The notes: a model not told the origin generated them from the sequence alone. Numbered from the stretch's first letter, positions 47,737-60,634 are shown. The stretch: DNA of 64,000 nt from Lampris incognitus (GCF_029633865.1 NC_079224.1:18255126-18319125), one strand, 5' to 3'. Numbers and translations are program-made.

Positions 47737-49007
47737 CGGGATACCTGTTGGCTGACCGCTGAGCGGTACTGTTGAAGCAGAACAGGGCAGAGGATGGGGC
47801 AACACCAGTGTCTCTGACTGACTGGGTAATTGAAAATATTGCACACCAACCTTGTTGGAATCGGTGCAGAGCGGCCCAGCTGGAAATTAAACCCCGACCT
47901 GCGCCTGGGCTGGGGTGAGAGTGCTGTGCTGTGTGTCAGGGTCCTGAGGGCAGCAGCAGAAATCCCTCTCTAAAAAACGAACACTTTTTTATTTTATAGA
48001 CTGGCACGTGCACACACTCATGCACAATCACACCCCGCTCACCCCCCACCCCCCACACACACACACCCACACCCACCCTGAGGTTCAGTCTTGGCAGCAT
48101 CCACTTTGCTGTCCACGGAGGAAAGACAGACAGGGTGAGAGGCGGCCAGCTATCTGGACATACGGCGGCCTTCAGGTAAACTGCTGCAGATATATTTCAG
48201 TTTGCTGCAGCTTGCTGAAAAGAAAGTACCCAAAGAGGACCAGCATGGTTAAACACTAATTGCCTAATAGTCCAAGACAGGCCGCACTACTTGTGCCAAG
48301 CTGCCATCCTCATACTAGCTTTCATTTGACAGGAGCTGTACAGGACTGTTTTACAAGACGTAGGGCTGACCCAGGCAAAAAAAAAAAATCAATAATGGAA
48401 AAGAAAATTGAATATGAAATTATGAATAAAAGTTAAACTACCTACAGAGTTCAATAGAGCACTGCACACATCACTACAACAGGCAAGTGAGTAAATATGC
48501 ATGCCGGAAAATAGTCCACACGCGCCGGGTGATGACCATCTTTGTCAGATTGGGGTGTTGATGTGTGCTCTCACGGGAGCATCACACGCCGTGCGTGGTG
48601 TCTAAAAAGATGCCAGCGGCGGAGGATTAAAATTGAGCGATTACAAAGAAGAATCTTTGTCCCACCGAACCGCCCGACACCAGAGTACGTCTGTAATTTA
48701 GATTGCATCCAGATAGGATTTAGCGAGGGAACGTTTAAAACGGACGTGAATATGTCAGGGTAATGAGTTTTTCCGTTCCCCCGCAGCACGTCGATTACCA
48801 CCAATGTCACCTACTCTCATGCTGCTCTTGTTCTTGACACGAGACCGCACTGTAAAGTGTCGCACCTCGCTCCTGGCGGTGGTTACTCTCCCAGGGGCAT
48901 GTTACTTACCTGTTTGGGTTTCTTGCTATTCCGATCTGCGTCATGAGCGCACACTGCGATCGACCATGCTCACATTAATACAGAGGACCTCTGATTCCCG
49001 CTTCAGG
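46871..49007. other. Non-coding, no gene supported
   Basis: Contains (ATA/ATT)n at 46930-46980 and a (CA)n array at 47668-47734. Otherwise nothing recognised. Confidence 0.4.
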
Positions 49008-49770
49008 TGTGGGAAGATGGCGGCGTCAATTCACGTTTGCGGCGGCCTCACCCATTACCGTCCATGCGGTGTCTTTGTCCACATCTGCGTCTACATTTGT
49101 GTCTTCGTTTGATGACTGGTGCTGGATTGGCTGGGAGAGCTTGTTCTGCCGCGTCCTGTGGGCCCGGGGACCGCGGCCCTGCCTGGAGCTGCGCCCGAAG
49201 AGGAAACACCGAGGGCGGTCTGACAGGACGCGGAAGCGGGTCAGGCTAAGCTAACTGCTAGTCCATGCAGACCGGCAATTCCGATAACACCGACGGCGGT
49301 CTGGCGGTGGCCTCGCCTAGCCTTGACTGTGTTTTTGGTGTCATCGTGTGGAGTATGGGGGTGTGTCGAAGGTGTCTGGCTGGGTGAGCTGGCGTCGGAT
49401 TGGCTAGGGGAGCCTGGTCTGCTGCATCCGGTGGGCCGAGGGACCACGGCCCTGCCCGGAGCTGCACTCGAGGAGGAAACACCAAGGGCGGTCTGACAGG
49501 ACGCGGAAGCGGCGCAGGCTAAGCTAACTGCTAGCTCATGCAGACCGGCAGTTCCGACAGCCATGCTGGCGTTCACTCACTTGGGCAGTGAATTTTTTTT
49601 CCCGGATATGTTGGATATATATGTTCTTGTAGTTAGGATATGTGTTTGTGTCTTTGTGTTGCACTGCTGTGGGCTGGGAGAAATGACGTTTTGTTTCATT
49701 TCCTGTGCGCAGGTGCATGGGCTGAAACGATAAATGTTCCTGATTCCTGATTTCACAGTCAAAGAAAAAA
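49008..49770 (+). mobile_element. LINE relic: 5' UTR monomers joined to a 3' tail
   Basis: Starts with GGGAAGATGGCGGCG, typical of LINE 5' ends. A GC-rich module (GGACC.CGGCCCTGCC.GGAGCTGC ... GACAGGACGCGGAAGCGG ... GCTAAGCTAACTGCTAG) is present twice, at 49122-49285 and 49392-49560. It then passes to a 3' end with TTCCTGATTCCTGATTTCAC and an A-rich tail, without a coding part. An internally deleted copy is the simplest reading. Confidence 0.5.
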
Positions 49771-50389
49771 AAATCAAAAAAACATCAGACAGTGTTTACT
49801 GTGTCCTGTTTCAGTTATTACCGTTGCTGTCAGGAACCGATAAAGAAAAAGCCCAAACACCTGTGTCGGTTTGAGATCCCATCACACACATCTGCCTCAT
49901 CATCTGATTGATCCAAAAAGCCATTAAGATGACATTGCCCGTGGGAGACGTGTGAAGCCCCCTGCCCCGGCTGACATCATGTCCCCCTTCTCCCGTCACA
50001 TGTATGTTCAACGCGATGTGCATTCCCACCGGCGTTCCCATTCCACCATAAATGCTTTTTAAACCATTTGACTGGAAAATTGACTTGGCATTTCAATTCC
50101 ACTGAACAGCCTTCCTCAAGGCTCTTTATTTGTTTGTGTGCATAGATGCTCTTTGTTGTCGAATCTGTTTACGTCAGGTAACACTCATATACACAATTTT
50201 TCCCCCTTCCTGTCCACTGAGACAGAATTTATATATTTATTTCAGTGTTATTCAACTAAGCAGGTCAGCGAGGTACACGGCCTTTGTGGTCGGTGTTGCA
50301 CCATGAGAAAACCAGCGATGTTCTTTTTAATGCTGCATCATGAATCATGTAGTATACTGTTGTGTTGGGTTGTTTTTTTTGGGGGGATT

Positions 50390-50747
50390 TTTTTTCTCCT
50401 TTTTCTCCCAAATTGTACCTGGCCAATTACCCCACTCCTCTGCGCCGTCCTGGTCGCTGCTCCACCCACTCTGCCGATCCGGGGAGGGCTGCAGACTACC
50501 ACATGCCTCCTCCGATACATGTGGAGTCGCCAGCTGCTTCTTTTCACCTGACAGGGAGGAGTTTCACCAGCACCTGGGAGGATCACGCTATTCCCCCCAG
50601 TTCCCCCTCCCCCTTGAACAGGCACCCCAACCGACCGGAGGAGGCGCTAGTGCAGCGACCAGGACACATACCCACATCCGGCTTCCCACCCGCAGACACG
50701 GCCCGTTGTTTCTGTAGGGACGCCCGACCAAGCCGGAGGTAACACGA
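50390..50747 (-). mobile_element. SINE family 1, head truncated
   Basis: Minus-strand copy from the terminal block (complement of TGGCCAATTACCCCACTCC) to CGGAGGTAACACG, where the tRNA-like head is lost. A GA-to-GT region and a (GT)n array (50940-50976) follow; nothing else is seen to 51555. Confidence 0.9.
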
Positions 50748-50937
50748 GGAGGAGTTAAACCTGTGATCAAGCAGTTTGGTAATAAATAGTAATATGCCTG
50801 ACTCTTCTCTTCCTCCCAGGTGCCTGAACGTTCGCTGAAGTTGCTCCGCTTAAGAGGCTGTGCACCGGGAGATGACCAGGCAAGAGTCCAGTGTTTGTGA
50901 GACGATCAACAAGCTGTGTTTGTGTGTGTGTTTGTGC

Positions 50938-50978
<41 letters not shown>

Positions 50979-51735
50979 ACTCTATGACTAAGCAACCGCA
51001 ACAAAGAGAGAGGCCAACACCAGGGAGATGCCAAATTACTGTCGGCTCATTTTCGAGGCTCTGCGTCTGTCAGTGATAGACTACTGCATGCCAGCGAGTT
51101 GGTTTACTGACCGCCTGGAGGCCTAAAACACTATTCCCCCTAACTGATTTCCTTCTGATAGTGTGATAGCCCATCCGATTAGCTAATCACCACCCAGCCC
51201 TCGGCTTGTGACTGACTCGTCAGACAAGCACAAGCCCATATCAGGAAAGTTTTACAAGGGCCTTACTTTTTTTCTTTTATTGTATCCTAACAGAACTGGA
51301 ACAATGACCGCATATCATTAAGATTAGAAGGGATACCACTTGACTGGCTTGGTCAGGTTCACAAACCTCAATCCAGAAGAGGTCCACCTATGACCCAAGC
51401 TGGGGGGACCTGCATCCACCCTGTGACCTACCATAGGCTCGTTTAACACATGCCAGTGCCTTTGTCATGCGGGGAATCTGGCGACCTGTTCCAAACACGC
51501 CAGTGACCCAGACGCCAAGAACCACTGGCTGAGATGACTGCCCATCCTCTCCATCTTGACCCATGACCCCTGCAGAAGTCAGATAGTCAGATATAGGCGT
51601 ACCTCATGCCCTCCTCAGAGCTCTAATAGTCAGGGACACTTGCCCGCCTGGCTGTCTGGACGAGCGCATGCCCGTAGCCGCGCCGCGCCAGCACCGTCAC
51701 GGCTGGCCATCGTGGCGCGGTCAACGTCGTCGGCC

Positions 51736-52087
51736 ATGACCCGGCTGATGCTGGGCCGGACTCTGGAGCGGATCTGTAAAGGCGTGCTGCTGCTCTGCCT
51801 GCTCCACTTCCTCATCATGATGATCCTGTACTTTGACGTCTACTCCCAGCGCTTTGACCTCTTCAGCCGCTTCAACAACGGACGAAACGGATCCAGGAAT
51901 AACGGGAGCGGGGCCCCCGGAGGGAGCGGACATCATTATTATTATTACAACCTGTCCAGGCCCAACGCCACGTTGGCCAGCTACCTGGCCACGGGTGAGC
52001 AGCTGCTGCCGAGCGCCAAGCCCGAGACCAATCACACGCCCTCGCCCAAGCTGCTGCCGCCATGCCCCGAGATCCCCCCCGGGCTGG
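51736..52087 (+). CDS. b4galt2: beta-1,4-galactosyltransferase 2, first coding exon
   Basis: Codes for the first 117 residues of a type II Golgi enzyme that adds galactose from UDP-Gal in beta-1,4 linkage to N-acetylglucosamine. Short basic cytosolic tail (MTRLMLGRTLERICKG), a signal anchor at about residues 17-33 (VLLLCLLHFLIMMILYF), then a luminal stem with sequons at N51, N56, N72, N77 and N99 and a HHYYYYN tract. The LGRTLERICKGVLLLCLLHF and NLSRPNAT segments and the final PPCPEIPPGL match B4GALT2 rather than other family members. The exon ends at a GTAAGT donor (52088) in phase 1, as expected. The catalytic domain is not in the window. The frame is open upstream to 51556, so an N-terminally extended form cannot be excluded. 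Confidence 0.93.
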
Positions 52088-52093
52088 GTAAGT
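52088..52093 (+). promoter_or_regulatory. b4galt2: Splice donor of b4galt2 exon 1
   Basis: CTGG/GTAAGT, a consensus 5' splice site. Confidence 0.9.
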
Positions 52094-52290
52094 AATGACC
52101 TTCATTTGTGGAATACCATTTGAGTGACAAAGTACAGAGTTTTAAACTGTCATTAAGGAAGAATGATACCTGCTCTCACTGTAATGAATCGACCGGCTTG
52201 TATTGAATACACACATATAACCCGAACGAAGAGGCTGTACCTCGCTTCCGTCCGCTTTCCAGTTTAACCTCATTCAGGCCACACCACAGG

Positions 52291-52327
<37 letters not shown>

Positions 52328-52994
52328 ATGCATGTCTGTTGTGTATATTTCCACATTATTTGCACTTTCTCTCATCCACAATTCCGCTGTAATTTCCGAC
52401 TAAAGCAGGTTGTGTATGTTGCTAACTGAAGAACCGTTGGTTTTTTTGAATTGTGAACTTGACCAGTGTTTTATTTGATACATAATTGACTTGTTCTACA
52501 CTAGACGAGGCATAATTTCTGCTTGGGTAGAAATTTAGCGTGGTTGTTGATCTATTTATTTGACAGACGGCAAAAGTTGGCTGTGTGAGTCATGTGGTTT
52601 GTTGCCGGGGGGGTAGCGTTGTGTTATTTTTCATTCATTTGCGGTGTGTAGCGCTGTCTCGGTGGTCGTTGGGTTGCTTGTCTGTCTTGACTCGGCCCGT
52701 GTGTGTCTGCTGTGTGATGCTGATGTGAGCCAGGCAGGTCTGCGGATTATTGATGACTATTATGCACAGCAGAGATGAGCTCTTGATAGCCGGAGGATAC
52801 CACTGACGCCGCTGTAAATACATGCATCCTCTGGCTCGTTCTAATTAGCGGGAGTGCAGCTGTGTTTACTTTTTTCCCTCCTTTCTTTTTCTCCGTGGCA
52901 ACCCGAAACATAAAAAAGATTTAATGTCAACGATTTACACTGTAGTATTTCACTGTTATAGACTCACAGAAAAGCCATTAGTAGAGATTCACTT
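52094..52994 (+). other. b4galt2: b4galt2 intron 1, first part
   Basis: No further b4galt2 exon is seen to the window end, so the intron exceeds 11.9 kb. This part has a (GT)n array at 52294-52326 and nothing else recognised. Confidence 0.6.
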
Positions 52995-53304
52995 TCTCTC
53001 TCTCTCTCTCTCTCTCTCATACACATTTCTTTTCTCTCTCATACACATTTCTTCTCTCTCTCATACACATTTCTTTTCTCTCTCGCTCTCTTTCATACAC
53101 ATTTCTTCTCTTTCTCATACACATTTCTTTTCTCTCTCTGTCACTCTCATACACATTTCTTTTCTCTCTCTCATACACTTTTCTTTTCTCTCTCTGTCTC
53201 TCTCTCATACACACATTTCTCTCACATACACATGCATTTCTTTTCTCTCTCTCACACATACATACACACATCTCGCTCTCATGCACTCAAGCACACGTTT
53301 CTTT

Positions 53305-53349
<45 letters not shown>

Positions 53350-53383
53350 AATGTTTCTTTTCTCACACACACATGCCCTCGTT

Positions 53384-53450
<67 letters not shown>
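52995..53450. repeat. CT/CA minisatellite
   Basis: Units of TCTCTCTCATACACATTTCT repeated about ten times with variation (52995-53240), then CA arrays (53310-53345) and a (CT)n array (53388-53440). The tail of a family 4-like SINE (GCAGTCCATGTACC) is just downstream at 53550. Confidence 0.93.
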
Positions 53451-53452
<2 letters not shown>

Positions 53453-54076
53453 TTACAGGTTTCATTGTGGTGTTGTCTTACATGTCAGGCACAGGTGCTG
53501 TGAGTGGTGGGTAGACTAGAACGGCGCTGTATAAAATATAAAATATAAAATGCAGTCCATGTACCAGCTGATAGAAAGTGTTAGTGTGCAGTCTGCTGCC
53601 ATTGATTTCTATGGAGCAGTTCAATGACTGAATACCTGACCGCTGACAAGAGAGGAAAGAAAGTACAGAAAAAAACTGACATAATGCAAAGTACTTGCCG
53701 GTTAATACCAGCTTGCTCAACTAACTGTTTTATTTCATTTCAGTTTATTTTAGTTTAGTCCATTCATTTTGAACTTGCGGTGTGGTAACAGGGCCGATCG
53801 ATTCAAAACAATCTGATCAATTTTTTTGGAATAGCAAGTGGGATTTGCTGTATAGTGTGTATTGCAAACATAACATTTCTGTGTTTTGCCACCACAACAC
53901 TGCAAACACACACAGTTTGTCAGACATCTCATTGCAGTGTTACCACTATTACCTTTTAATGTGTAGTTCTGGTGTGACATTTGTAAAAAGATTGAGTTTG
54001 CAGTTTTTGATGTTCCTGCCTCAAACTTGGTCCAATACAAAATGGAAGGGGAAAGAACTCCTTGTCTCATAGTTAT

Positions 54077-54452
54077 CCCCCCCCCTTTCTCCCCAACTGT
54101 AACTGTCCAGTTACCTCACTCTTCTGAGCCGTCCCGGCCACTGCTCCACCCCCTCTGTTGATCTGGGGAGGGCTGCAGACTACCACGTGCCTCCTCTTAT
54201 ACATGTTGAATTGCCAGCCGCTTCTTTTCACCTGACAGTGAGGAGTTTCACCAGGGGGACGTAGCTTGTGGGAGGATCACGCTATTCCCCCCAGTTCCTC
54301 CTCCTCCCCAAACAGGCACCCTGACCAACCAGAGGAGGTGCCAATTGTGTCTATAGGGACGCCCAACCAAGCCGGAGATAAGACGGGGATTTGAACCGGC
54401 GATTCCCATGTTGGTAGGCAACGGAATAGACTGCTACGCTACCCGGATGCCC
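54077..54452 (-). mobile_element. SINE family 1
   Basis: Minus-strand copy, with part of the middle (around GGAGGTGCCAATTGTGTC) deleted relative to other copies. Flanks TCTCATAGTT and TCCCATAGTT form an imperfect target duplication. Confidence 0.9.
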
Positions 54453-54654
54453 GTCCCATAGTTTTTCTAAGAAGAATATGAATCCCTCTCATCAGCAAAA
54501 AAACAAAAACAAAAAACTGTCTCTCATTAACTAACAGCATCATTATCTACATAAACATGCTCCTCAATTCAGTCCCAGAGTTACACGCAGACAAACACTG
54601 TACTCCCAATTTAACTAAGAGAGGACAATTCATATGTGATAAAGGCCTTTTATG

Positions 54655-54720
<66 letters not shown>
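54655..54720. repeat. (CA)n microsatellite
   Basis: About 33 CA units. Confidence 0.97.
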
Positions 54721-54722
<2 letters not shown>

Positions 54723-55520
54723 AACAGACTCTCTCTCTCTCTTCCTTTCTCTTACTCGCTCTCTTTCTGTCTCATCCACCTCCACCCCCCCACACACACA
54801 CCCCAATATCATCAGTATCACACAGCCTGCAAACCAATAGAAGGTTGACTGAGTCACACTAAGCCTATGCTTTACCGGATTTATAATTACATAGTGGATA
54901 CACACACACATAGACACACACACACACTCCTCTCTCTTTCACGAGCTCCATTATCTGTCACAAAGGCACACAGATAATGGAGCTCTTGAGAGCCGGCGAG
55001 CCGGCGAGCTGAGTTCCACTGTCATTACTTTGCATTAGTTCAAGTGGGCTTGACCACTGAGCTCAGTCTTGTTTATCTCAGCATCTTTATCCCAGGCTGC
55101 CCCTCCACATCCCAACGACGGCAGGAAAAAAACGGGAAAAAAACTGCTTCACTCTGCTTTAATGTTTACTTTTATGTTACAAGTTAGCAAAGAAATCACA
55201 ACACCACCAGATAATTCCCTGCTGGTCAAGTCCGCCTTGCTTTTTTACTGTTCTGGAGTCAGCTTCAGAGTTCAGGAAAATTCATCTCACAGCTCCACTG
55301 GCACAGCTGTGGTGATGAAAGCGACGTGCTTAAAAATATTACTGTAACGACCGAGTTACAAACTGCTCTGACCAACAAATGTCAGCAACAGATAGAAAAG
55401 AGTAGCAACAAAATACTGAAGGGCAAATACACAGCATATTAAGAATAAAATGATGATTGTCCAAGTAAAAACTATTTTGAAATATCTTGAAATATGTTGA
55501 AAATATTGCAGGCATATTTC

Positions 55521-55526
<6 letters not shown>

Positions 55527-55592
<66 letters not shown>
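55527..55592. repeat. (TA)n microsatellite
   Basis: About 33 TA units. The region 54721-55526 shows no gene I can support. Confidence 0.97.
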
Positions 55593-55598
<6 letters not shown>

Positions 55599-55615
55599 TT
55601 GTAATGACCATGAAT

Positions 55616-55752
55616 GAGTAGACTCGCTAGCCAGTTGGCTAATGCGTCTGACCCTTTAGATGACTGGTTAACGCAGTTGTCTGTGGTGCAGGCAACCTGG
55701 GTTCACGTCCCAACTGCAGTGGTTCCCGGCCCCCTGAATACACTACAAAATA
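55616..55752 (+). mobile_element. tRNA-like SINE, family 3
   Basis: CTGACCCTTTAGATGACTGG, TTAACGCAGTTGTCTG, the B box-like CTGGGTTCACGTCCC and the end CTGAATACACTACA align with the copy at 16958-17110. It lies between a (TA)n array and the Penelope-like element. Confidence 0.7.
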
Positions 55753-55763
55753 TTTCATATATA

Positions 55764-56540
55764 TATCAACACGGATACAGGAAAAATATTTTAATGCATA
55801 GCAGTACAGGCCTGTTTCGTGCATCTCACACTCATCAGCTGCAAATGTTTTTTTCGCAAAAAAGTCATATCGTTACATTGCCCAACGTCACACCCCTAAT
55901 GTCAGTTGGACAGCGACCAATCAGATGGGGAAACATTCAGATTATAACAGCCAATGGGGTAGGTACTTATGATGCACAGCAACCCATGGAGGGGTAGAAA
56001 ACATTACAACAAATGGGACTGGGGTTTGTTTTGAGAAGCATTTCGGGGCCAGGGCCCTGTTGAAATGGCGTGCATTAAAAATATAACAAGGTAACATGTG
56101 AATTATATATTGGGGTGGTGTTGGGGCACAGTTGGGAGGAAATGTAGTTAAAAAAACATATTTAAAAAAACCCATATTTAAAATAGCGTAATTAAAAAAT
56201 CCATATTTAAAATAGCATATTTTTTAAAAAAGCATATGTAAAAAACCTAGTAAATGTCATATGTGTATCATCTAATGGGGGGGGAGAAAATAATACAAAG
56301 GAGTTTTTTTTTTCAGTGTCTACAACTGGTGGCCAATTCGTTTCTATTATTCAAGGTGGACATATCAGGTCTGCAAATAATAAAATATTTTTTTCTGCCA
56401 AGCTCAGGTTACATCTTTTGCAAGCTCAGGTTACATCTTTTTTAAAAAAAAACCTTTTTTTTTTCCTGTATCCGTGTTGATATTCCGCTCCTCGTTAGTT
56501 GAGCACTCAACACCATTGACGGTTTCGGAAAAAAACGCTC
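55764..56540. mobile_element. Penelope-like relic with inverted ends
   Basis: ATCAACACGGATACAGGAAA at the left end recurs inverted at 56463-56484. The left part contains a canonical hammerhead motif. The block GCTCCTCGTTAGTTGAGCAC right of the second inverted end resembles sequence at 21616-21655 beside the fold-back element. The interior (AT-rich, many CATATTTAAAA units) has no coding capacity. Insertion beside (TA)n, inverted ends and the hammerhead together suggest a Penelope-like retroelement remnant. Confidence 0.55.
55801..55842 (-). ncRNA. Hammerhead ribozyme motif
   Basis: Minus strand, 5' to 3': stem I strand GCAG, core CUGAUGA (55838-55832), stem II GUGU/GCAC (4 pairs, one G-U) around a 5-base loop, core GAAA (55818-55815), stem III ACA/UGU around GGCC, GUA cleavage triplet ending at 55805, and stem I strand CUGC. 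All invariant core bases are in place and all three stems pair. The open stem I makes it type I. Confidence 0.7.
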
Positions 56541-56561
56541 TATATACATATATATACATAT

Positions 56562-56632
56562 ATGATAGGCTCCAGCATCCCTGCCACCCTGAGTAGGATA
56601 AGCAATTTGGATAATGGATGGATGGATATCTT
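56562..56632 (+). mobile_element. SINE family 2 tail type B fragment
   Basis: GATAGGCTCCAGCATCCCTG, TAGGATAAGCAATTTGGATAATGG and the GGATGGATGG end. No gene is visible from 56633 to 57320. Confidence 0.7.
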
Positions 56633-57321
56633 GAAATGTGTTTTCAAACGTGCAGAATTTTCCCATGATGCAGAAATATGGTTTGCAAAAGCCAACTGGG
56701 AGGAAAGAATCGGGGAACAAATGTCTCTCACAACCTCAGACTAAGATGTTTTGTTGTCATGAAGTACATTGATGACTTAGTCCATGAAAACAAAAGTAAG
56801 ATGATAGAATATACGGTTGTACCTCTCTCGCAGAATAAGACTGGAAGAGCAGATCGCTAGCCAACTAAATCAATATATGAAAAACGTTTCATTTATCATT
56901 GGTGGTAATAATAGAGTTGTGTTGTAATCTTCTGGAAATGACAACATGACGGGGAATGGTCTTCTGTGCTGGGGACCGACTTAGGACCATTATCTCCCAA
57001 CTAAGCTGGACTCACACTAAGCCCCCACAATTTGCTGCAAATCAAGTCTCTCTGCAGGGGATCAGACGGGTGCATTTGCCAATTAATGATTAATACTACG
57101 ACTCAACGGCGGAAGAAAGCGATGCGATTTAGCCTCCATTATCTCCCCAAAATGTAGAAGATGTGGGCGAAATCTCCTTTATTCCGATCCAACGCAATTA
57201 CTGCTCGCTGATGAAACAAGTTGTGTTGTTTATTTCAGTTTTTTATTTTTAATATTCACCGCTACATGACTGATATTTCTAGTTATGACTTGTTTGTAAT
57301 GTAAAATATGTTTCTCTTTCG

Positions 57322-57324
<3 letters not shown>

Positions 57325-57382
<58 letters not shown>

Positions 57383-57388
57383 CTCTCC
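57325..57388. repeat. (CT)n microsatellite
   Basis: About 28 CT units with one CG interruption. Confidence 0.96.
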
Positions 57389-57679
57389 TTGCACCTGCTA
57401 ATGAGATTTGTAAACTTAATCCCTTGCACCGTAACAAACAGATCGGTGCGTTGCCACATTAGCAGTTTTTGCTGCGAGCATCTTTGGTCTGATTGCAGGT
57501 TTTGTCATGTGGTTTCAGATTACGAGCAGTAAATAAAGCCGTGAGGTGGATTTGTTTAAGGCTGAGGCTCCCTGATCCCATTGTTTGGTCAGGAGTCGGC
57601 TGTCGGTAACTCTTTAATTGGCATTCATGCCAGGTGCAGGTCTATCTTCACAGCTTGTCTCTGTCTTTCTCTCCTTCTC

Positions 57680-57681
57680 CA

Positions 57682-57728
<47 letters not shown>
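57680..57728. repeat. (TGTC)n microsatellite
   Basis: About 12 TGTC units. A GA-rich stretch follows (57775-58150). Confidence 0.95.
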
Positions 57729-58205
57729 CACTCTCACTCTCTCAGTGATGGGGTGGATGCCCGCGGGTTGTAATGAGAAGGAGAAAGGCAGAGAAAGACT
57801 GAGTGTGTCTGTGTTTCAGTCACAGGTGCGAGGAGGGAGAGGGAGTGAGAGATAGAGATAGGGAGGGAGAGACGACAGAAAAGAAACGCTACAAAGGGGA
57901 AGCGAGGGATTTGACAGGCAAGATAGGTTGAGAGTGAGCTAATTGATGGTAGTATGGTGCACGGAGAAGTGGAGTGAAGAGATGATGGAGAATGAACAGA
58001 GGGAGAAAGGAGATGTGGCGTTGGGGCAGGTGGTGGAGAAGGGAAGGTGTGTGCGTTTGTGTGTGTGTGTGTTTGTGTGTGCATGTGAGAGGAAGAAAGA
58101 AGAGACAGGAAGAGAAGGGATGGTGGGAGGAAGGAAGGAGCAGGTGGAGATGTGAGGGGGTAGTGAGGACCAAAAGAGAGAGACCTTGGTTAGGTACAGA
58201 AATAG

Positions 58206-58206
<1 letters not shown>

Positions 58207-58288
<82 letters not shown>
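58207..58288. repeat. (CA)n microsatellite
   Basis: About 41 CA units, uninterrupted. Confidence 0.97.
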
Positions 58289-58289
<1 letters not shown>

Positions 58290-58367
58290 TTAGACTGGAG
58301 ACGGTGGATTCTAGCCATTCGCATAGGCAGCACCTGTCAGCTGGTATACTGGGACAGCCAAGGGTTT

Positions 58368-58371
<4 letters not shown>

Positions 58372-58428
<57 letters not shown>
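58372..58428. repeat. (CT)n microsatellite
   Basis: About 28 CT units. Confidence 0.97.
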
Positions 58429-58434
<6 letters not shown>

Positions 58435-60634
58435 GTTCTTGTTTGTTTAGTGATTGGGACTTTTAAGGCAAACATTCATTAGAAAAGTGTAACCGAGACG
58501 TTGATAAATTTTACCTATCAGCATCATGCTATTTTCCGAGCTAAGAAATAAGGAAAAGGAACACACATGCCTGTAACACATGTGAGCTTGCTGGCTGTTT
58601 GCCAGGTTGATGTGGGGCCTGCTGTGGAAGAAAAGCAGGGTATACAATGTGGGTCCTGTCAGCATTGGTCAGTTGGGTTTAGGCTACATCCCTCAAAGGT
58701 AGAACGAGTAGGATTTGTCGCTTGTGGTTTGTAAACACAACAATCAGAGTTGCCCCCCCCGGGGGGGGGGCTCAACATCACCAGGACACGCCCCCTCCCA
58801 GCACTACAGGGTTGCTACACTATGATATAAACTAGCCATTCAAACGAATGGTTGAAAATATAGACCTCATAATAACTGAGAGAGCTGTCTCCAAAAGCCA
58901 ATTTTTTGAGCAGAATTGATGTCATGGGTGTCGACGCTTAATCTCTTTTAACCACTCGAGGAAGGCGCTCGCGTAAATGCTGTGGCGTCACATCAGCTCA
59001 ACATACAGGGGAGTAAAACTCGAAGCATGCAGATCGCAGCTCATTACGTCAACCAGCTTTATACACTGCTGATTCTTGGGGACAAAACATGTCCTACATC
59101 GAAAAGTCTTCTGTGCATTAAAAATCCAGAAATTAATAACAATAAAAATACTTTAAAAGTTAAATCTGAAGGACCTGCATATACTCATGAAATTAATTTA
59201 ATATAATTTTAAGAATTTGTTAAAATGCAGACTCTGTACTCGGAAATTACACATAACCTGTCCTCAGCAAGAGGTCACAACGTCAAACTGGCAAACAAAG
59301 TGTTTTAAATATGCTACAAATGCATAAATATGAATAACAAATGAAATGAATGGTTAAATAAGATATAACATAATACGTAAAGTGAACTTTAAATTATATT
59401 TTCCATAAAAAACTGCCTATCAAAGTTGCGTCCTCACTTTCTGTCAATGCCATCTTTTTTTATAATCCTGAATAAATCAGGCAGTGTCATGGTCAGCTAT
59501 AACCCTGAGGACCCCTTTTCCACTTCCTGCTGTTGGTGGCTGCAACAGAAGGACACTTGGTCTGGTAATTTTGGCTATGCATGTAAAAAGCTAGGCAATA
59601 TAGGAGGACACTTGGTCTGCTAAGGGACACTGCTAGTCTAATTCATGCTCGCTGCCTTCCCAGTCACTTTCCACTGTCTCGTCTGTGGAAGCTGATCACG
59701 GTTTAGGCGTTTCGCCCTTCTGTACTGAACAGTGACACTTACGGAGTTTCCACCCGACTACGTGGCGCCTTTTAGTGGCAGTAGAACAGACATATAAAAC
59801 CACTCACAACCTTCTCGCAAATTGTCAAACATGCCTGAGATCTCAATATTACAAGCTACCAACCCATGCATTTATTTATATTTCATTTTCTATCCCTTAA
59901 AATGTTTAAACAGGTGTAATAAACCAGAGTAAACTGCAGATGTAAACGTCACACTTACACCAAAGTTATTGGAGCAATTTCAACTGAGGCAGGTGCTCGG
60001 CTGCAAAGCACATTGGGTCTAAAGCACTGGCTGCTGATGCAAAACTCCTCGGACCAGGCAACAACATGTACACTCCCGGTCTATAGATATCTCTCTGCAT
60101 TTCAATATGAGCACCATTCTCTTCCACTATTGGAAGATCTGTAAGTCCACATCAGACATGGCTCCTGAGAGTCAATTGTGTTTTTTTGGAGTCAGCGCAT
60201 CTGCTGCAGATTGTGGGTGAAAAATTGATAGCATGGGTAGACGTTGAGCATCAGCATTTATTCACTGTTGTTGTAACTCCATGAAAGATTTATCTTTGAC
60301 TTTGGTATGGGATACTACTCGCACTACTCTCTTTAAATGCAAAATGCATCTCTATGGCACATGTAAAAAGTTCTTTCTGATAGCGTCTCATAGTGTCCTG
60401 GCCTATTTTCCAACCGTATTTCAGTCCATGGAAGCTCTGAGATGTGCTCTATTCTCTCTTGATACTCCTAGTCAAGTATCGCTCCTCCACTGGCTCGATC
60501 TTGACCTCTCATGTAGCTAAATATTGTCACTATATATTAATAAAAATACAATATATTTTGTGCGCAGCAGCTTTATTGGATAAACAAGTTATCAGCAAGG
60601 AAATAATTGTTGTTTTCTATATTTTGCTAGGTAG
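58429..60634. other. b4galt2 intron, nothing recognised
   Basis: Apart from a C8G9 palindromic run at 58755-58771, I see no repeat or coding frame I can support. Confidence 0.4.
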
